From Verrucomicrobiia bacterium (GTDB taxonomy: Bacteria; Verrucomicrobiota; Verrucomicrobiia; Limisphaerales; UBA11358): 7,266 nt of DNA. Numbering within the stretch: position 1 is the stretch's first letter; each line of letters opens with the position of its first letter. Where the stretch lies: positions 1 through 7,266 of the forward strand of contig JASHVW010000007.1 of assembly GCA_030044395.1 (NCBI GenBank). Direction: 5' to 3'. Below the pieces are notes generated by a model, which was not told where the DNA came from, did no database searches, and worked only from the letters and a program-made list of their open reading frames with translations. The position numbers and the translations under genes are program-made. Shown here in pieces: positions 6,212 through 7,266 of the stretch.

Positions 6212-7266
6212 ATGATTAATTTTTGCCAACTAACGAATAGAGTTCTTTTGTCCATTGCCGCTCTGGCCCTTTATCTGCCGGGAGTCAAGGCAGACGCGGA
6301 TACTTTCGGCATTCCAGCGCGCACGTCGCCAGCGTGGCTGCGCAACGGCGCCATCTACGAGATTTTCCCGCGCGATTTTTCCGCGGCGGGAAATCTCGAC
6401 GGCGTCACCGCGCGACTGGATGATTTGAAGGCGCTGGGGGTGAACATCCTGTGGATCATGCCCATTCAGCCCATCGGCGAAAAGGGGCGCAAAGGCGACT
6501 TGGGCAGCCCTTATTCCATCCGCGATTATTACGCCGTCGATCCCGATTACGGGACGCTGGATGATTTTAAAAACCTGGTGGTTCAGGCCCACCGACGGGG
6601 TATGAAAGTCATCATGGATTTGGTGGCCGACCACACTTCCTGGGACAGTGTAATGATGACCAACCTCGATTTTTACAAGCGGGACGGCGGCGGAAAGGTC
6701 ATGCCTCCGGTCTCAGACTGGAGCGACGTAGCCGCCTTGGATTACTCGAATCCGCAATTGCGGGCGTACATGATTGCGATGATGGAATACTGGGTGAAGA
6801 CTTGCGACATTGACGGCTTCCGCTGTGATGTGGCCTCCATGGTGCCGATAGATTTCTGGGACCAGGCGCGGGCCGCGCTGGAGCAGATCAAGCCCGATAT
6901 GATGATGCTGGCCGAGGCGAGCAAGCCGGAATTGCTGACCAATGCGTTCGATATTGACTACGATTGGCCGTTGCTCGCCACGATGAACGAGGTGTTGATT
7001 GATGGCGCGGCGGCCTCGGAGATCGAGCGGACCTGGGAGGATGACCAGGCGCAATTTCCCAGGGGTGCCCTTCATATGCGGGTTTCCGACGACCATGATG
7101 AAGCGCGCGCGGTGGCGCGTTATGGAATTTACGGCGCATTGGCGGCTTCGGCACTGATGTTCACACTCGACGGCGTGCCGGTGCTTTACAATGGTATGGA
7201 AGTGGGTGATGCCACCGAATCCGGTGACCCGGCCTTGTTTGAGAAACTGACCATTTTTTGGGACCC
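6212..7266 (+). CDS. Secreted GH13 alpha-amylase-family glycosidase, N-terminal part (3' end outside window)
   Basis: The frame is open from ATG 6212 to the window edge (351 full codons); a TGA at 6179-6181 closes it upstream. Residues 1-27 form a signal peptide (Arg10, hydrophobic 11-24, cleavage after VKA). The mature part enters a GH13 (beta/alpha)8 barrel: AIYEIFPRDFS (47-57), LGVNILWIMPI (75-85), SPYSIRDYYAVDPDYGT (99-115), region I DLVADHTS (136-143), region II GFRCDVAS (202-209, nucleophile Asp206), region III MLAEAS (232-237, acid/base Glu235), region IV VSDDHDEAR (291-299, transition-state Asp296) and GVPVLYNGMEVGD (321-333). The catalytic triad is complete, so it should hydrolyse or rearrange alpha-glucosidic bonds outside the cytoplasm. 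Odd point: the Asn usual before His in regions I and IV is Asp in both (140 and 294). The last barrel strand and C-terminal domain lie beyond the window. Substrate (starch, glycogen or maltooligosaccharide) cannot be settled. Confidence 0.93.
   Translation, partial: MINFCQLTNRVLLSIAALALYLPGVKADADTFGIPARTSPAWLRNGAIYEIFPRDFSAAGNLDGVTARLDDLKALGVNILWIMPIQPIGEKGRKGDLGSPYSIRDYYAVDPDYGTLDDFKNLVVQAHRRGMKVIMDLVADHTSWDSVMMTNLDFYKRDGGGKVMPPVSDWSDVAALDYSNPQLRAYMIAMMEYWVKTCDIDGFRCDVASMVPIDFWDQARAALEQIKPDMMMLAEASKPELLTNAFDIDYDWPLLATMNEVLIDGAAASEIERTWEDDQAQFPRGALHMRVSDDHDEARAVARYGIYGALAASALMFTLDGVPVLYNGMEVGDATESGDPALFEKLTIFWD

Overview
The window looks like a stretch of chromosome from a Verrucomicrobiota bacterium, most likely a Pedosphaera/Limisphaerales-type member. 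I infer this from three things: a DUF5989 - carbamoyltransferase - SxtJ gene run, a pseudopilin of the 'FTLIELLVVIAIIAILA ... FADGH' type that is greatly expanded in that phylum and in Planctomycetes, and a secreted multi-module protein with a C-terminal domain of the kind often seen on verrucomicrobial exported proteins. All real genes are on the + strand. No mobile element, RNA gene or CRISPR array was seen.

Region A (1-3172) is a tightly packed four-gene run. It holds the C-terminal part of a TPR-repeat protein that enters from the left edge (to 779), a 50-residue DUF5989-type membrane protein (791-943), a 607-residue NodU/TobZ-type O-carbamoyltransferase (945-2768), and an SxtJ-family membrane protein (2771-3172). 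The last three are separated by only 1 and 2 bases and are probably translationally coupled. They form a recognised cassette associated with carbamoylation of a surface glycan or secondary metabolite; the acceptor molecule is not visible here.

Region B (3173-3417) is a 245-base intergenic stretch rich in small symmetric elements: a perfect 8-bp inverted repeat, then two copies of a 15-bp direct repeat spaced exactly 20 bp apart, each with internal dyad symmetry, then a TATAAA box. It is a good candidate control region for the genes that follow.

Region C (3418-7266) looks like an extracellular glucan-handling locus. It begins with a 580-residue secreted protein built of four related beta-sandwich modules resembling starch/glycogen-binding domains (3418-5160). 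A perfect 11-bp GC-rich hairpin follows, then a type II/IV pseudopilin (5219-6130), then the N-terminal 351 residues of a secreted GH13 alpha-amylase-family enzyme that runs off the right edge (6212 onward). The inferred division of labour is that the modular protein binds alpha-glucan outside the cytoplasm and the GH13 enzyme cleaves it; the pseudopilin's role is unknown. The GH13 enzyme carries an unusual paired change: the Asn before the invariant His is Asp in both conserved regions I and IV.

Nothing here is clearly a new defence or mobile system. The most noteworthy items are the tandem dyad repeats upstream of the glucan locus, the four-module binding protein, the hairpin before the pseudopilin, and the double N-to-D change in the amylase.
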